A stretch of 64,000 nt of DNA from Apostichopus japonicus. Its lineage: Eukaryota; Echinodermata; Holothuroidea; Aspidochirotida; Stichopodidae. Below are positions 39,373-51,830 of this stretch, in pieces (the stretch's first letter is position 1; the number at the start of each line of letters is the position of its first letter). A model generated the notes under the pieces. That model saw only the letters and a list, made by a program, of their open reading frames with translations, was not told the origin of the DNA and did not search any database. The stretch spans positions 11,328,321 through 11,392,320 of the forward strand of contig NC_092578.1 of the NCBI RefSeq assembly GCF_037975245.1, in the 5' to 3' direction. Made by a program: the position numbers and the translations under genes.

Positions 39373-40656
39373 TTCAAGTGCCACTTACCCTTTGTTTTCG
39401 GTGCAGGTCAAAGGTCATTTGGGGTCACCAGGGTTCAAATGGTCAAAATCTTGTCAACGAGATTTCTCAAGTGGGTATTGTCGGACCGGCTTAACATCGG
39501 TTGGCCGGAGCACCCATTCAAGTGCCACTTACCCTTTGTTTTCGGTGCAGGTCAAAGGTCATTTGGGGTCACCAGGGGTCACCAGGGGTCACCAGGGGTC
39601 AAATGGTCAAAATCTTGTCAACGAGATATCTCAAGTGGGTAATGTCGGACCGGCTTAACATCGGTTGGCCGGAGTACCCATTCAAGTACCACTTACCCTT
39701 TGTTTTCGGTGCAGGTCAAAGGTCATTTGGGTTCACCAGGGGTCACCAGGGGTCAAATGGTCAAAATCTTGTCAACGAGATATCTCAAGTGGGTAATGTC
39801 GGACCGACACAAGACCGGTTCCCTGGAGTACCCATTCAAGTGCCACTTACCCTTTGTTTTCGGTGCAGGTCAAAGGTCATTTGGGGTCACCAGGGGTCAC
39901 CAAGGGTCACCAGGGGTCAAATGGTCAAAACCTTGTCAACGAGATATCTCAAGTGGGTTGTGTCGGACCGGCTTAACATCGGTTGGGCGGAGTACCCATT
40001 CAAGTACCACTTACCCTTTGTTCTCGGTGCAGGTCAAAGGTCATTTGGGGTCACCAGGGGTCACCATGGGTCAAATTGTCAAATTCTTGTCAACGAGATA
40101 TCTCAAGTGGGTATTGTCGGACCGACACAAGATCGGTTGGCCGGAGTACCCATTCAAGTGCCACTTACCCTTTGTTTTCGGTGCAGGTCAAAGGTCATTT
40201 GGGGTCACCAGGGGTCAAATGGTCAAAATCTTGTCAACGAGATATCTCAAGTGGGTAATGTCGGACCGACACAAGATCGGTGGGCCGGAGTACCCATTCA
40301 AGTGCCACTTACCCTTTGTTTTCGGTGCAGGTCAAAGGTCATTTGGGGTCACCAGGGGTCACCAGGGGTCACCAGGGGTCAAATGGTCAAAATCTTGTCA
40401 ACGAGATATCTCAAGTGGGTATTGTCGGACCGACATAAGATCGGTTGGCCGGAGTACCCATTCAAGTGCCACTTACCCTTTGTTTTCGGTGCAGGTCAAA
40501 GGTCATTTGGGGTCACCAGGGGTCACCAGGGGTCACCAGGGGTCACATGGTCAAAATCTTGTCAACGAGATATCTCAAGTGGGTAATGTCCGACCGACAT
40601 AAGATCGGTTGGCCGGAGTACCCATTCAAGTGCCACTTACCCTTTGTTTTCGGTGC
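39083..40656 (+). repeat. HOR block F, copy 1
   Basis: This 1,574-bp block recurs at 42,276-43,849 with offset 3,193 (21 monomers plus 17 decamers, less the 1-bp deletion at 41,667). Around seven substitutions were seen, for example 39,959 (GGGTTGTG versus GGGTAATG) and near 40,284 (GTGGGCCGG versus GTGGGGCGG). It carries the F marker monomers with AAGACCGGTTCCCTGGAG, CCAAGGGTCACC plus AAAACCTTGTC, GTTGGGCGGAG, GTTCTCGGTGC and CAAATTGTCAAATTC. Confidence 0.9.
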
Positions 40657-42275
40657 TGGTCAAAGGTCATTTGGGGTCACCAGGGGTCAAATGGTCAAAA
40701 TCTTGTCAACGAGACATCTCAAGTGGGTAATGTCGGACCGACTTAAGATCGGTTGGCCGGAGTACCCATTCAAGTGCCACTTACCCTTTGTTTTCGGTGC
40801 AGGTCAAAGGTCATTTGGGGTCACCAGGGGTCAAATGGTCAAAATCTTGTCAACGCGATATCTCAAGTGGGCAATGTCGGACCGGCTTAACATAGGTTGG
40901 CCGGAGTACCCATTCAAGTACCACTTACCCTTTGTTTTCGGTGCAGGTCAAATGTCATTTGGGGTCACCAGGGGTCACCAGGGGTCAAATGGTCAAAATC
41001 TTTTCAACGAGATATCTCAAGTGGGTAATGTCGGACCGACATAAGATCGGTTGGCCGGAGTACCCATTCAAGTACCACTTACCCTTTGTTTTCGGTGCAG
41101 GTCAAATGTCACTTGGGGTCATCAGGGGTCACCAGGGGTCACATGGTCAAAATCTTGTCAACGAGATATCTCAAGTGGGTAATGTCGGACCGGCTTAACA
41201 TTGGTTGGCCGGAGTACCCATTCAAGTACCACTTACCCTTTGTTTTCGGTGCAGGTCAAATGTCACTTGGGGTCACCAGGGGTCACCAGGGGTCACATGG
41301 TCAAAATCTTGTCAACGAGATATCTCAAGTGGGTAATGTCGGACCGGCTTAACATTGGTTGGCCGGAGTACCCATTCAAGTACCACTTACCCTTTGTTTT
41401 CGGTGCAGGTCAAAGGTCATTTGGGGTCACCAGGGGTCAAATGGTCAAAATCTTGTCAACGAGATATCTCAAGTGGGTAATGTCGGACCGACACAAGATC
41501 GGTGGGCCGGAGTACCCATTCAAGTACCACTTACCCTTTGTTTTCGGTGCAGGTCAAAGGTCATTTGGGGTCACCAGGGGTCACCATGGGTCAAATGGTC
41601 AAAATCTTGTCAACGAGATATCTCAAGTGGGTAATGTCGGACCGACTTAAGATCGGTTGGCCGGAGACCCATTCAAGTGCCACTTACCCTTTGTTTTCGG
41701 TGCAGGTCAAAGGTCATTTGGGGTCACCAGGGGTCACCAGGGTTCAAATGGTCAAAATCTTGTCAACGAGATATCTCAAGTGGGTAATGTCGGACCGACT
41801 TAAGATCGGTTGGCCGGAGTACCCATTCAAGTGCCACTTACCCTTTGTTTTCGGTGCAGGTAAAAGGTCATTTGGGGTCACCAGGGGTCACCAGGGGTCA
41901 AATGGTCAAAATCTTGTCAACGCGATATCCCAAGTGGGTAATGTCGGACCGGCTTAACATTGGTTGGCCGGAGTACCCATTCAAGTGCCACTGACCCTTT
42001 GTTTTCGGTGCAGGTCAAAGGTCATCTGGGGTCACCATGGGTCAAATGGTCAAAATCTTGTCAACGAGATATCTCAAGTGGGTAATGTCGGACCGACAAA
42101 AGATCGATGGGCCGGAGTACCCATTCAAGTGCCACTTACCCTTCGTTTTCGGTGCTGGTCAAAGGTCATTTGGGGTCACCAGGGGCGAAATGGTCAAAAT
42201 CTTGCCAACGAGATATCTCAAGTGGGTAATGTCGGACCGACAAAAGATCGATGGGCCGGAGTACCCATTCAAGTG
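40657..42275 (+). repeat. Mixed monomers between F copies
   Basis: About 11 monomers. AATGTCACTTGGGGTC monomers stand at about 41,105 and 41,259, and the stretch near 41,345-41,650 matches 37,680-37,985 (offset 3,666). A 1-bp deletion (CCGGAGACCC) lies at 41,661-41,670 and a GGTAAAAGGTCA variant near 41,860. CACTGACCC near 41,990 is private. No gene is seen. Confidence 0.8.
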
Positions 42276-43849
42276 CCACTTACCCTTTGTTTTCGGTGCA
42301 GGTCAAAGGTCATTTGGGGTCACCAGGGGTCACCATGGGTCAAATGGTCAAAATCTTGTCAACAAGATATCTCAAGTGGGTAATGTCGGACCGACACAAG
42401 ATCGGTGGGCCGGAGTACCCACTCAAGTACCACTTACCCTTTGTTTTCGGTGTAGGTCAAAGGTCATTTGGGGTCACCAGGGGTCAAATGGTCAAAATCT
42501 TGTCAACGAGATATCTCAAGTGGGTAATGTCGGACCGACACAAGATCGGTGGGCCGGAGTACCCATTCAAGTGCCACTTACCCTTTGTTTTCGGTGCAGG
42601 TCAAAGGTCATTTGGGGTCACCAGGGTTCAAATGGTCAAAATCTTGTCAACAAGATTTCTCAAGTGGGTATTGTCGGACCGGCTTAACATTGGTTGGCCG
42701 GAGCACCCATTCAAGTGCCACTTACCCTTTGTTTTCGGTGCAGGTCAAAGGTCATTTGGGGTCACCAGGGGTCACCAGGGGTCACCAGGGGTCAAATGGT
42801 CAAAATCTTGTCAACGAGATATCTCAAGTGGGTAATGTCGGACCGGCTTAACATCGGTTGGCCGGAGTACCCATTCAAGTACCACTTACCCTTTGTTTTC
42901 GGTGCAGGTCAAAGGTCATTTGGGTTCACCAGGGGTCACCAGGGGTCAAATGGTCAAAATCTTGTCAACGAGATATCTCAAGTGGGTAATGTCGGACCGA
43001 CACAAGACCGGTTCCCTGGAGTACCCATTCAAGTGCCACTTACCCTTTGTTTTCGGTGCAGGTCAAAGGTCATTTGGGGTCACCAGGGGTCACCAAGGGT
43101 CACCAGGGGTCAAATGGTCAAAACCTTGTCAACGAGATATCTCAAGTGGGTAATGTCGGACCGGCTTAACATCGGTTGGGCGGAGTACCCATTCAAGTAC
43201 CACTTACCCTTTGTTCTCGTTGCAGGTCAAAGGTCATTTGGGGTCACCAGGGGTCACCATGGGTCAAATTGTCAAATTCTTGTCAACGAGATATCTCAAG
43301 TGGGTAATGTCGGACCGACACAAGATCGGTTGGCCGGAGTACCCATTCAAGTGCCACTTACCCTTTGTTTTCGGTGCAGGTCAAAGGTCATTTGGGGTCA
43401 CCAGGGGTCAAATGGTCAAAATCTTGTCAACGAGATATCTCAAGTGGGTAATGTCGGACCGACACAAGATCGGTGGGGCGGAGTACCCATTCAAGTGCCA
43501 CTTACCCTTTGTTTTCGGTGCAGGTCAAAGGTCATTTGGGGTCACCAGGGGTCACCAGGGGTCACCAGGGGTCAAATGGTCAAAATCTTGTCAACGAGAT
43601 ATCTCAAGTGGGTATTGTCGGACCGACATAAGATCGGTTGGCCGGAGTACCCATTCAAGTGCCACTTACCCTTTGTTTTCGGTGCAGGTCAAAGGTCATT
43701 TGGGGTCACCAGGGGTCACCAGGGGTCACCAGGGGTCACATGGTCAAAATCTTGTCAACGAGATATCTCAAGTGGGTAATGTCCGACCGACATAAGATCG
43801 GTTGGCCGGAGTACCCATTCAAGTGCCACTTACCCTTTGTTTTCGGTGC
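42276..43849 (+). repeat. HOR block F, copy 2
   Basis: Second copy of 39,083-40,656. Private changes include AACAAGATTTCTC near 42,651, TTCTCGTTGCAGG near 43,214 and GTGGGGCGGAG near 43,474. It is followed after two further monomers by another copy of the F marker set. Confidence 0.88.
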
Positions 43850-44266
43850 AGGTCAAAGGTCATTTGGGGTCACCAGGGGTCAAATGGTCAACATCTTGTC
43901 AACGAGTTATCTCAAGTGGGTGATGTCGGACCGACTTAAGATCGGTTGGCCGGAGTACCCATTCAAGTGCCAATTACCCTTTGTATTCGGTGCAGGTCAA
44001 AGGTCATTTGGGGTCACCAGGGGTCAAATGGTCAAAATTTTGTCAACGCGATATCTCAAGTGCACAATGTCGGACCGGCTTAACATTGGTTGGCCGGAGT
44101 ACCCATTCAAGTACCACTTACCCTTTGTTTTCGGTGCAGGTCAAAGGTCATTTGGGGTCACCAGGGGTCATCATGGGTCAAATGGTCAAAATCTTGTCAA
44201 CAAGATATCTCAAGTGGGTTATGTCGGATCGACACAAGATCGGTGGGCCGGAGTACCCACTCAAGT

Positions 44267-44849
44267 ACCACTTACCCTTTGTTTTCGGTGTAGGTCAAAG
44301 GTCATTTGGGGTCACCAGGGGTCACCAAGGGTCACCAGGGGTCAAATGGTCAAAACCTTGTCAACGAGATATCTCAAGTGGGTAATGTCGGACCGGCTTA
44401 ACATCGGTTGGGCGGAGTACCCATTCAAGTACCACTTACCCTTTGTTCTCGGTGCAGGTCAAAGGTCATTTGGGGTCACCAGGGGTCACCATGGGTCAAA
44501 TTGTCAAATTCTTGTCAACGAGATATCTCAAGTGGGTATTGTCGGACCGACACAAGATCGGTTGGCCGGAGTACCCATTCAAGTGCCACTTACCCTTTGT
44601 TTTCGGTGCAGGTCAAAGGTCATTTGGGGTCACCAGGGGTCAAATGGTCAACATCTTGTCAACGAGATATCTCAAGTGGGTAATGTCGGACCGACACAAG
44701 ATCGGTGGGCCGGAGTACCCATTCAAGTGCCACTTACCCTTTGTTTTCAGTGCAGGTCAAAGGTCATTTGGGGTCACCAGGGGTCACCAGGGGTCACCAG
44801 GGGTCACATGGTCAAAATCTTGTCAACGAGATATCTCAAGTGGGTAATG
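44267..44849 (+). repeat. F module, third copy
   Basis: This short copy of the CCAAGGGTCACC / AAAACCTTGTC / GTTGGGCGGAG / GTTCTCGG / CAAATTGTCAAATTC set matches 47,430-48,012 at offset 3,163. One difference is TTTTCAGTGC near 44,748. The module also stands at 39,899, 43,091, 47,490 and 48,700 (position of CCAAGGGTC), five copies in about 9 kb. Confidence 0.85.
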
Positions 44850-47429
44850 TCGGACCGACACAAGACCGGTTCGCCGGAGTACCCATTCAAGTGCCACTTA
44901 CCCTTTGTTTTCGGTGCAGGTCAAAGGTCACCAGGGATCCCCAGGGGCCAAATGGTCAAAATCTTGTCAACGAGATATTTCAAGCGGGTAATGTCGGACC
45001 GACATAAGATCGGTTGGCCGGAGTACCCATTCAAGTGCCACTTACCCTTTGTTTTCGGTGCAGGTCAAAGGTCATTTGGGGTCACCAGGGGTCAAATGGT
45101 CAACATCTTGTCAACGAGTTATCTCAAGTGGGTAATGTCAGACCGACTTAAGATCGGTTGGCCGGAGTACCCATTCAAGTGCCACTTACCCTTTGTTTTC
45201 GGTGCAGGTCAAAGGTCATTTGGGGTCACCAGGGGTCACCAGGGGTCACCAGGTGTCACATGGTCAAAATCTTGTCAACGAGATATCTCAAGTGGGTAAT
45301 GTCGGACCGACATAAGATCGGTTGGCCGGAGTACCCATTCAAGTGCCACTTACCCTTTGTTTTCGGTGCTGGTCAAAAGTCATTTGGGGTCTCTAGGGGT
45401 CAAATGGTCAAAATCTTGTCAACGAGACATCTCAAGTGGGTAATGTCGGACCGACTTAAGATCGGTTGGCCGGAGTACCCATTTAAGTGCCACTTACCCT
45501 TTGTTTTCGGTGCATGTCAAAGGTCATTTGGGGTCACCAGGGGTCAAATGGTCAACATCTTGTCAACGAGTTATCTCAAGTGGGTGATGTCGGACCGACT
45601 TAAGATCGGTTGGCCGGAGTACCCATTCAAGTGCCAATTACCCTTTGTATTCGGTGCAGGTCAAAGGTCATTTGGGGTCACCAGGGGTCAAATGGTCAAA
45701 ATTTTGTCAACGCGATATCTCAAGTGGGCAATGTCGGACCGGCTTAACATAGGTTGGCCGGAGTACCCATTCAAGTACCACTTACCCTTTGTTTTCGGTG
45801 CAGGTCAAATGTCATTTGGGGTCACCAGGGGTCACCAGGGGTCAAATGGTCAAAATCTTTTCAACGAGATATCTCAAGTGGTTAATGTCGGACCGACATA
45901 AGATCGGTTGGCCGGAGTACCCATTCAAGTACCACTTACCCTTTGTTTTCGGTGCAGGTCAAATGTCACTTGGGGTCACCAGGGGTCACCAGGGGTCAAA
46001 TGGTCAAAATCTTGTCAACGAGATATCTCAAGTGGGTAATGTCGGACCGGCTTAACATTGGTTGGCCGGAGTACCCATTCAAGTACCACTTACCCTTTGT
46101 TTTCGGTGCAGGTCAAAGGTCATTTGGGGTCACCAGGGGTCAAATGGTCAAAATCTTGTCAACGAGATATCTCAAGTGGGTAATGTCGGACCGACACAAG
46201 ATCGGTGGGCCGGAGTACCCACTCAAGTACCACTTACCCTTTGTTTTCGGTGTAGGTCAAAGGTCATTTGGGGTCACCAGGGGTCACCATGGGTCAAATG
46301 GTCAAAATCTTGTCAACGAGATATCTCAAGTGGGTAATGTCGGACCGACACAAGATCGGTGGGCCGGAGTACCCACTCAAGTACCACTTACCCTTTGTTT
46401 TCGGTGTAGGTCAAAGGTCATTTGGGGTCACCAGGGGTCAAATGGTCAAAATCTTGTCAACGAGATATCTCAAGTGGGTAATGTCGGACCGACACAAGAT
46501 CGGTGGGCCGGAGTACCCATTCAAGTGCCACTTACCCTTTGTTTTCGGTGCAGGTCAAAGGTCATTTGGGGTCACCAGGGGTCAAATGGTCAAAATCTTG
46601 TCAACGAGATATCTCAAGTGGGTAATGTCGCACCGGCGTAACATCGGTTGGCCGGAGTACCCATTTAAGTACCACTTACCCTTTGTTTTCGGTGCAGGTC
46701 AAAGGTCATTTGGGGTCACCAGGGGTCACCATGGGTCAAATGGTCAAAATCTTGTCAACGAGATATCTCAAGTGGGTAATGTCGGACCGACTTAAGATCG
46801 GTTGGCCGGAGTACCCATTCAAGTGCCACTTACCCTTTGTTTTCGGTGCAGGTCAAAGGTCATTTGGGGTCACCAGGGGTCACCAGGGTTCAAATGGTCA
46901 AAATCTTGTCAACGAGATATCTCAAGTGGGTAATGTCGGACCGACTTAAGATCGGTTGGCCGGAGTACCCATTCAAGTGCCACTTACCCTTTGTTTTCGG
47001 TGCAGGTCAAAGGTCATTTGGGGTCACCAGGGTTCAAATGGTCAAAATCTTGTCAACGAGATTTCTCAAGTGGGTATTGTCGGACCGGCTTAACATCGGT
47101 TGGCCGGAGCACCCATTCAAGTGCCACTTACCCTTTGTTTTCGGTGCAGGTCAAAGGTCATTTGGAGTCACCAGGGGTCACCAGGGGTCAAATGGTCAAA
47201 ATCTTGTCAACGAGATATCTCAAGTGGGTAATGTCGGACCGGCTTAACATCGGTTGGCCGGAGTACCCATTCAAGTACCACTTACCCTTTGTTTTCGGTG
47301 CAGGTCAAAGGTCATTTGGGTTCACCAGGGTCACCAGGGGTCAAATGGTCAAAATCTTGTCAACGAGATATCTCAAGTGGGTAATGTCGGACCGACACAA
47401 GACCGGTTCCCTGGAGTAACCATTCAAGT
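44850..47429 (+). repeat. Mixed monomers, 44.8-47.4 kb
   Basis: About 17 monomers of several types. 44,930-45,000 carries CCAGGGATCCCC; 45,361-45,420 carries GTCTCTAGGGG; 45,789-46,050 resembles 40,932-41,190; and 46,683-47,110 resembles 38,632-39,100 and 39,400-39,510. Near 47,321-47,340 one base is missing from a decamer (TTCACCAGGGTCACC). No non-satellite sequence is present. Confidence 0.78.
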
Positions 47430-49477
47430 GCCACTTACCCTTTGTTTTCGGTGTAGGTCAAAGGTCATTTGGGGTCACCAGGGGTCACCAAGGGTCACCA
47501 GGGGTCAAATGGTCAAAACCTTGTCAACGAGATATCTCAAGTGGGTAATGTCGGACCGGCTTAACATCGGTTGGGCGGAGTACCCATTAAAGTACCACTT
47601 ACCCTTTGTTCTCGGTGCAGGTCAAAGGTCATTTGGGGTCACCAGGGGTCACCATGGGTCAAATTGTCAAATTCTTGTCAACGAGATATCTCAAGTGGGT
47701 ATTGTCGGACCGACACAAGATCGGTTGGCCGGAGTACCCATTCAAGTGCCACTTACCCTTTGTTTTCGGTGCAGGTCAAAGGTCATTTGGGGTCACCAGG
47801 GGTCAAATGGTCAACATCTTGTCAACGAGATATCTCAAGTGGGTAATGTCGGACCGACACAAGATCGGTGGGCCGGAGTACCCATTCAAGTGCCACTTAC
47901 CCTTTGTTTTCGGTGCAGGTCAAAGGTCATTTGGGGTCACCAGGGGTCACCAGGGGTCACCAGGGGTCACATGGTCAAAATCTTGTCAACGAGATATCTC
48001 AAGTGGGTAATGTCCGACCGACATAAGATCGGTTGGCCGGAGTACCCATTCAAGTGCCACTTACCCTTTGTTTTCGGTGCTGGTCAAAGGTCATTTGGGG
48101 TCACCAGGGGTCAAATGGTCAAAATCTTGTCAACGAGACATCTCAAGTGGGTAATGTCGGACCGACTTAAGATCGGTTGGCCGGAGTACCCATTCAAGTG
48201 CCACTTACCCTTTGTTTTCGGTGCAGGTCAAAGGTCATTTGGGGTCACCAGGGGTCAAATGGTCAACATCTTGTCAACGAGTTATCTCAAGTGGGTGATG
48301 TCGGACCGACTTAAGATCGGTTGGCCGGAGTACCCATTCAAGTGCCAATTACCCTTTGTATTCGGTGCAGGTCAAAGGTCATTTGGGGTCACCAGGGGTC
48401 AAATGGTCTCAATTTTGTCAACGCGATATCTCAAGTGGGCAATGTCGGACCGGCTTAACATTGGTTGGCCGGAGTACCCATTCAAGTACCACTTACCTTT
48501 GTTTTCGGTGCAGGTCAAAGGTCATTTGGGGTCACCAGGGGTCATCATGGGTCAAATGGTCAAAATCTTGTCAACAAGATATCTCAAGTGGGTAATGTCG
48601 GACCGACACAAGATCGGTGGGCCGGAGTACCCACTCAAGTACCACTTACCCTTTGTTTTCGGTGTAGGTCAAAGGTCATTTGGGGTCACCAGGGGTCACC
48701 AAGGGTCACCAGGGGTCAAATGGTCAAAACCTTGTCAACGAGATATCTCAAGTGGGTAATGTCGGACCGGCTTAACATCGGTTGGGCGGAGTACCCATTC
48801 AAGTACCACTTACCCTTTGTTCTCGGTGCAGGTCAAAGGTCATTTGGGGTCACCAGGGGTCACCATGGGTCAAATTGTCAAGTTCTTGTCAACGAGATAT
48901 CTCAAGTGGGTATTGTCGGACCGACACAAGATCGGTTGGCCGGAGTACCCATTCAAGTGCCACTTACCCTTTGTTTTCGGTGCAGGTCAAAGGTCATTTG
49001 GGGTCACCAGGGGTCAAATGGTCAACATCTTGTCAACGAGATATCTCAAGTGGGTAATGTCGGACCGACACAAGATCGGTGGGCCGGAGTACCCATTCAA
49101 GTGCCACTTACCCTTTGTTTTCGGTGCAGGTCAAAGGTCATTTGGGGTCACCAGGGGTCACCAGGGGTCACCAGGGGTCAAATGGTCAAAATCTTGTCAA
49201 CGAGATATCTCAAGTGGGTAATGTCCGACCGACATAAGATCGGTTGGCCGGAGTACCCATTCAAGTGCCACTTACCCTTTGTTTTCGGTGCTGGTCAAAT
49301 GTCATTTGGGGTCACCAGGGGTCAAATGGTCAAAATCTTGTCAACGAGACATCTCAAGTGGGTAATGTCGGACCGACTTAAGATCGGTTGGCCGGAGTAC
49401 CCATTCAAGTGTCACTTACCCTTTGTTTTCGGTGCAGGTCAAAGGTCATTTGGGGTCACCAGGGGTCAAATGGTCAA
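47430..49477 (+). repeat. F modules, fourth and fifth copies (1,211-bp offset)
   Basis: The stretch from about 47,430 to 48,266 recurs at about 48,641-49,477. The offset is 1,211 bp (8 monomers plus 6 decamers, less a 1-bp deletion at 48,491-48,500, where ACTTACCTTTG has lost one C). Both copies share GTCCGACCGACATAAG, a change in the GTCGG dyad arm. The longest open frame of the window (48,465-50,429) starts in the second copy only because this 1-bp deletion joins two frames. Confidence 0.82.
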
Positions 49478-49997
49478 AATTTTGTCAACGCGATATCTCA
49501 AGTGGGCAATGTCGGACCGGCTTAACATTGGTTGGCCGGAGTACCCATTCAAGTACCACTTACCCATTGTTTTCGGTGCAGGTCAAAGGTCATTTGGGGT
49601 CACCAGGGGTCACCAGGGGTCAAATGGTCAAAATCTTGACAATGAGATATCTCAAGTGGGTTATGTCGGACCGACACAAGATCGGTGGGCCGGAGTACCC
49701 ATTCAAGTGCCACTTACCCTTTGTTTTCGGTGCAGGTCAAAGGTCATTTGGGGTCACCAGGGGTCACCAGGGGTCACCAGGGGTCAAATGGACAAAATCT
49801 TGTCAACGAGATATCTCAAGTGGGTAATGTCGGACCGACATAAGATCGGTTGGCCGGAGTACCCATTCAAGTGCCACTTACCCTTTGTTTTCGGTGCTGG
49901 TCAAAGGTCATTTGGGGTCACCAGGGGTCAAATGGTCAAAATCTTGTCAACGAGACATCTCAAGTGGGTAATGTCGGACCGACTTAAGATCGGTTGG
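49478..49997 (+). repeat. Monomers preceding block G1
   Basis: About three and a half monomers. CTTGACAATGAG near 49,635 and CTTACCCATTG near 49,561 are private, and the three-decamer monomer at 49,750-49,783 is followed by AAATGGACAAAATC. No other feature is seen. Confidence 0.75.
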
Positions 49998-51810
49998 CCG
50001 GAGTACCCATTCAAGTGCCACTTACCCTTTGTTTTCGGTGCAGGTCAAAGGTCATTTGGGGTCACCAGGGGTCAAATGGTCAACATCTTGTCAACGAGTT
50101 ATCTCAAGTGGGTGATGTCGGACCGACTTAAGATCGGTTGGCCGGAGTACCCATTCAAGTGCCAATTACCCTTTGTATTCGGTGCAGGTCAAAGGTCATT
50201 TGGGGTCACCAGGGGTCAAATGGTCAAAATTTTGTCAACGCGATATCTCAAGTGGGCAATGTCGGACCGGCTTAACATCGGTTGGCCGGAGTACCCATTC
50301 AAGTACCACTTACCCTTTGTTTTCGGTGCAGGTCAAAGGTCATTTGGGGTCACCAGGGGTCACCAGGGGTCAAATGGTCAAAATCTTGACAACGAGATAT
50401 CTCAAGCGGGTAATGTCGGACCGACATAAGATCGGTGGGCCGGAGTACCCATTCAAGTGCCACTTACCCTTTGTTTTCGGTGCTGGTCAAAGGTCATTTG
50501 GGGTCACCAGGGGTCACATGGTCAAAATCTTGTCAACGAGATATCTCAAGCGGGTAATGTCGGACCGACTTAAGATCGGTTGGCCGAAGTACCCATTCAA
50601 GTGCCACTTACCCTTTGTTTTCGGTGCAGGTTAAAGGTCATTTGGGGTCACCGGGGGTCACCAGTGGTCAAATGGTCAAAATCTTGTCAACGAGATATCT
50701 CAAGTGGGTATTGTCGGACCGACTTAACATCGGTTGGCCGGAGTACCCATTCAAGTGCCACTTACCCTTTGTTTTCGGTGCAGGTCAAAGATCATTTGGG
50801 GTCACAAGGGGTCAAATGGTCAAAATCTTGTCAACGAGATATCTCAAGTGGGTATTGTCGGACCGACTTAACATCGGTTGGCCGGAGTACCCATTCAAGT
50901 GCCACTTACCATTTGTTTTCGGTGCAGGTCAAAGGTCATTTGGGGTCACCAGGGATCAAATGGTCAAAATCTTGTCAACGAGATATCTCAAGTGGGTATT
51001 GTCGGACCGACATGAGATCGGTTGGCCGGAGTACCCATTCAAGTGCCACTTATCCTTTGTTTTCGGTGCTGGTCAAAGGTCATTTGGGGTCACCAGGGGT
51101 CAAATGGTCAAAATCTTGTCAACGAGATATCTCAAGTGGGTAATGTCGGACCGACACAAGATCGGTGGGCCGGAGTACCCATTCAAGTGCCACTTACCCT
51201 TTGTTTTCGGTGCAGGTCAAAGGTCATTTGGGGTCACCAGGGGTCACCAGGGGTCAAATGGTCAAAATCTTGTCAACGAGATATCTCAAGTGGGTAATGT
51301 CGGACCGGCTTAACATCGGTTGGCCGGAGTACCCATTCAAGTACCAGTTACCCTTTGTTTTCGGTGCAGGTCAAAGGTCATTTGGGGTCACCAGGGGTCA
51401 AATGGTCAAAATCTTGTCAACGAGATATCTCAGGTGGGTATTGTCGGACCGACACAAGATCGGTGGGCCGGAGTACCCATTCAAGTGCCACTTACCCTTT
51501 ATTTTCGGTGCTGGTCAAAGGTCATTTGGGGTCACCAGGGGTCAAATGGTCAAAATCTTGTCAACGAGATATCTCAAGTGGGTAATGTCGGACCGAATTA
51601 AGATCGGTTGGCCGGAGTACCCATTCAAGTGCCACTTACCCTTTGTTTTCGGTGCAGGTCAAAGGTCATTTGGGGTCACAAGGGGTCAAATGGTCAAAAT
51701 CTTGTCAACGAGATATCTCAAGTGGGTAATGTCGGACCGACACAAGATCGGTTGGCCGGAGTACCCACTCAAGTGCCACGTACCCTTTGTTTTCGGTGCA
51801 GGTCAAAGGT

Positions 51811-51830
51811 CATTTGGGGTCATTTGGGGT
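51811..51830 (+). repeat. Second decamer phase duplicated: CATTTGGGGT x2
   Basis: In this monomer the neighbouring decamer CATTTGGGGT, rather than CACCAGGGGT, is doubled. The same event or its copies are seen near 4,105, 10,065, 17,957, 53,430, 54,321, 59,162 and 60,777. A related TTATTTGGGG form occurs near 52,990, 55,798, 60,342 and 63,715. This shows that any GGGGTCANNN step can slip by 10 bp. Confidence 0.85.

Larger units (their letters stand above)
39565..44803 (+). repeat. Cluster of three-decamer (quadruplex-type) monomers
   Basis: Eight monomers in 5.2 kb have three decamers with four GGGG runs: 39,565-39,598, 40,345-40,378, 40,509-40,542, 42,758-42,791, 43,538-43,571, 43,702-43,735 and 44,770-44,803, with an additional near-match at 45,222-45,245 broken by GGTGTC just outside. 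Further examples follow at 47,933-47,966, 49,144-49,177 and 49,750-49,783. Some are copies of each other through the F duplication, so they are not all independent expansions. Confidence 0.7.

Noticed and set aside
48465-50429. A 654-codon open frame and many other long + strand open frames as protein-coding genes
   Set aside because: They are concatenated satellite monomers, start at arbitrary TTG/ATG/GTG codons, change frame at each extra decamer, and their variants change residues freely. The frames end at monomer-type stop variants, not at conserved ends.
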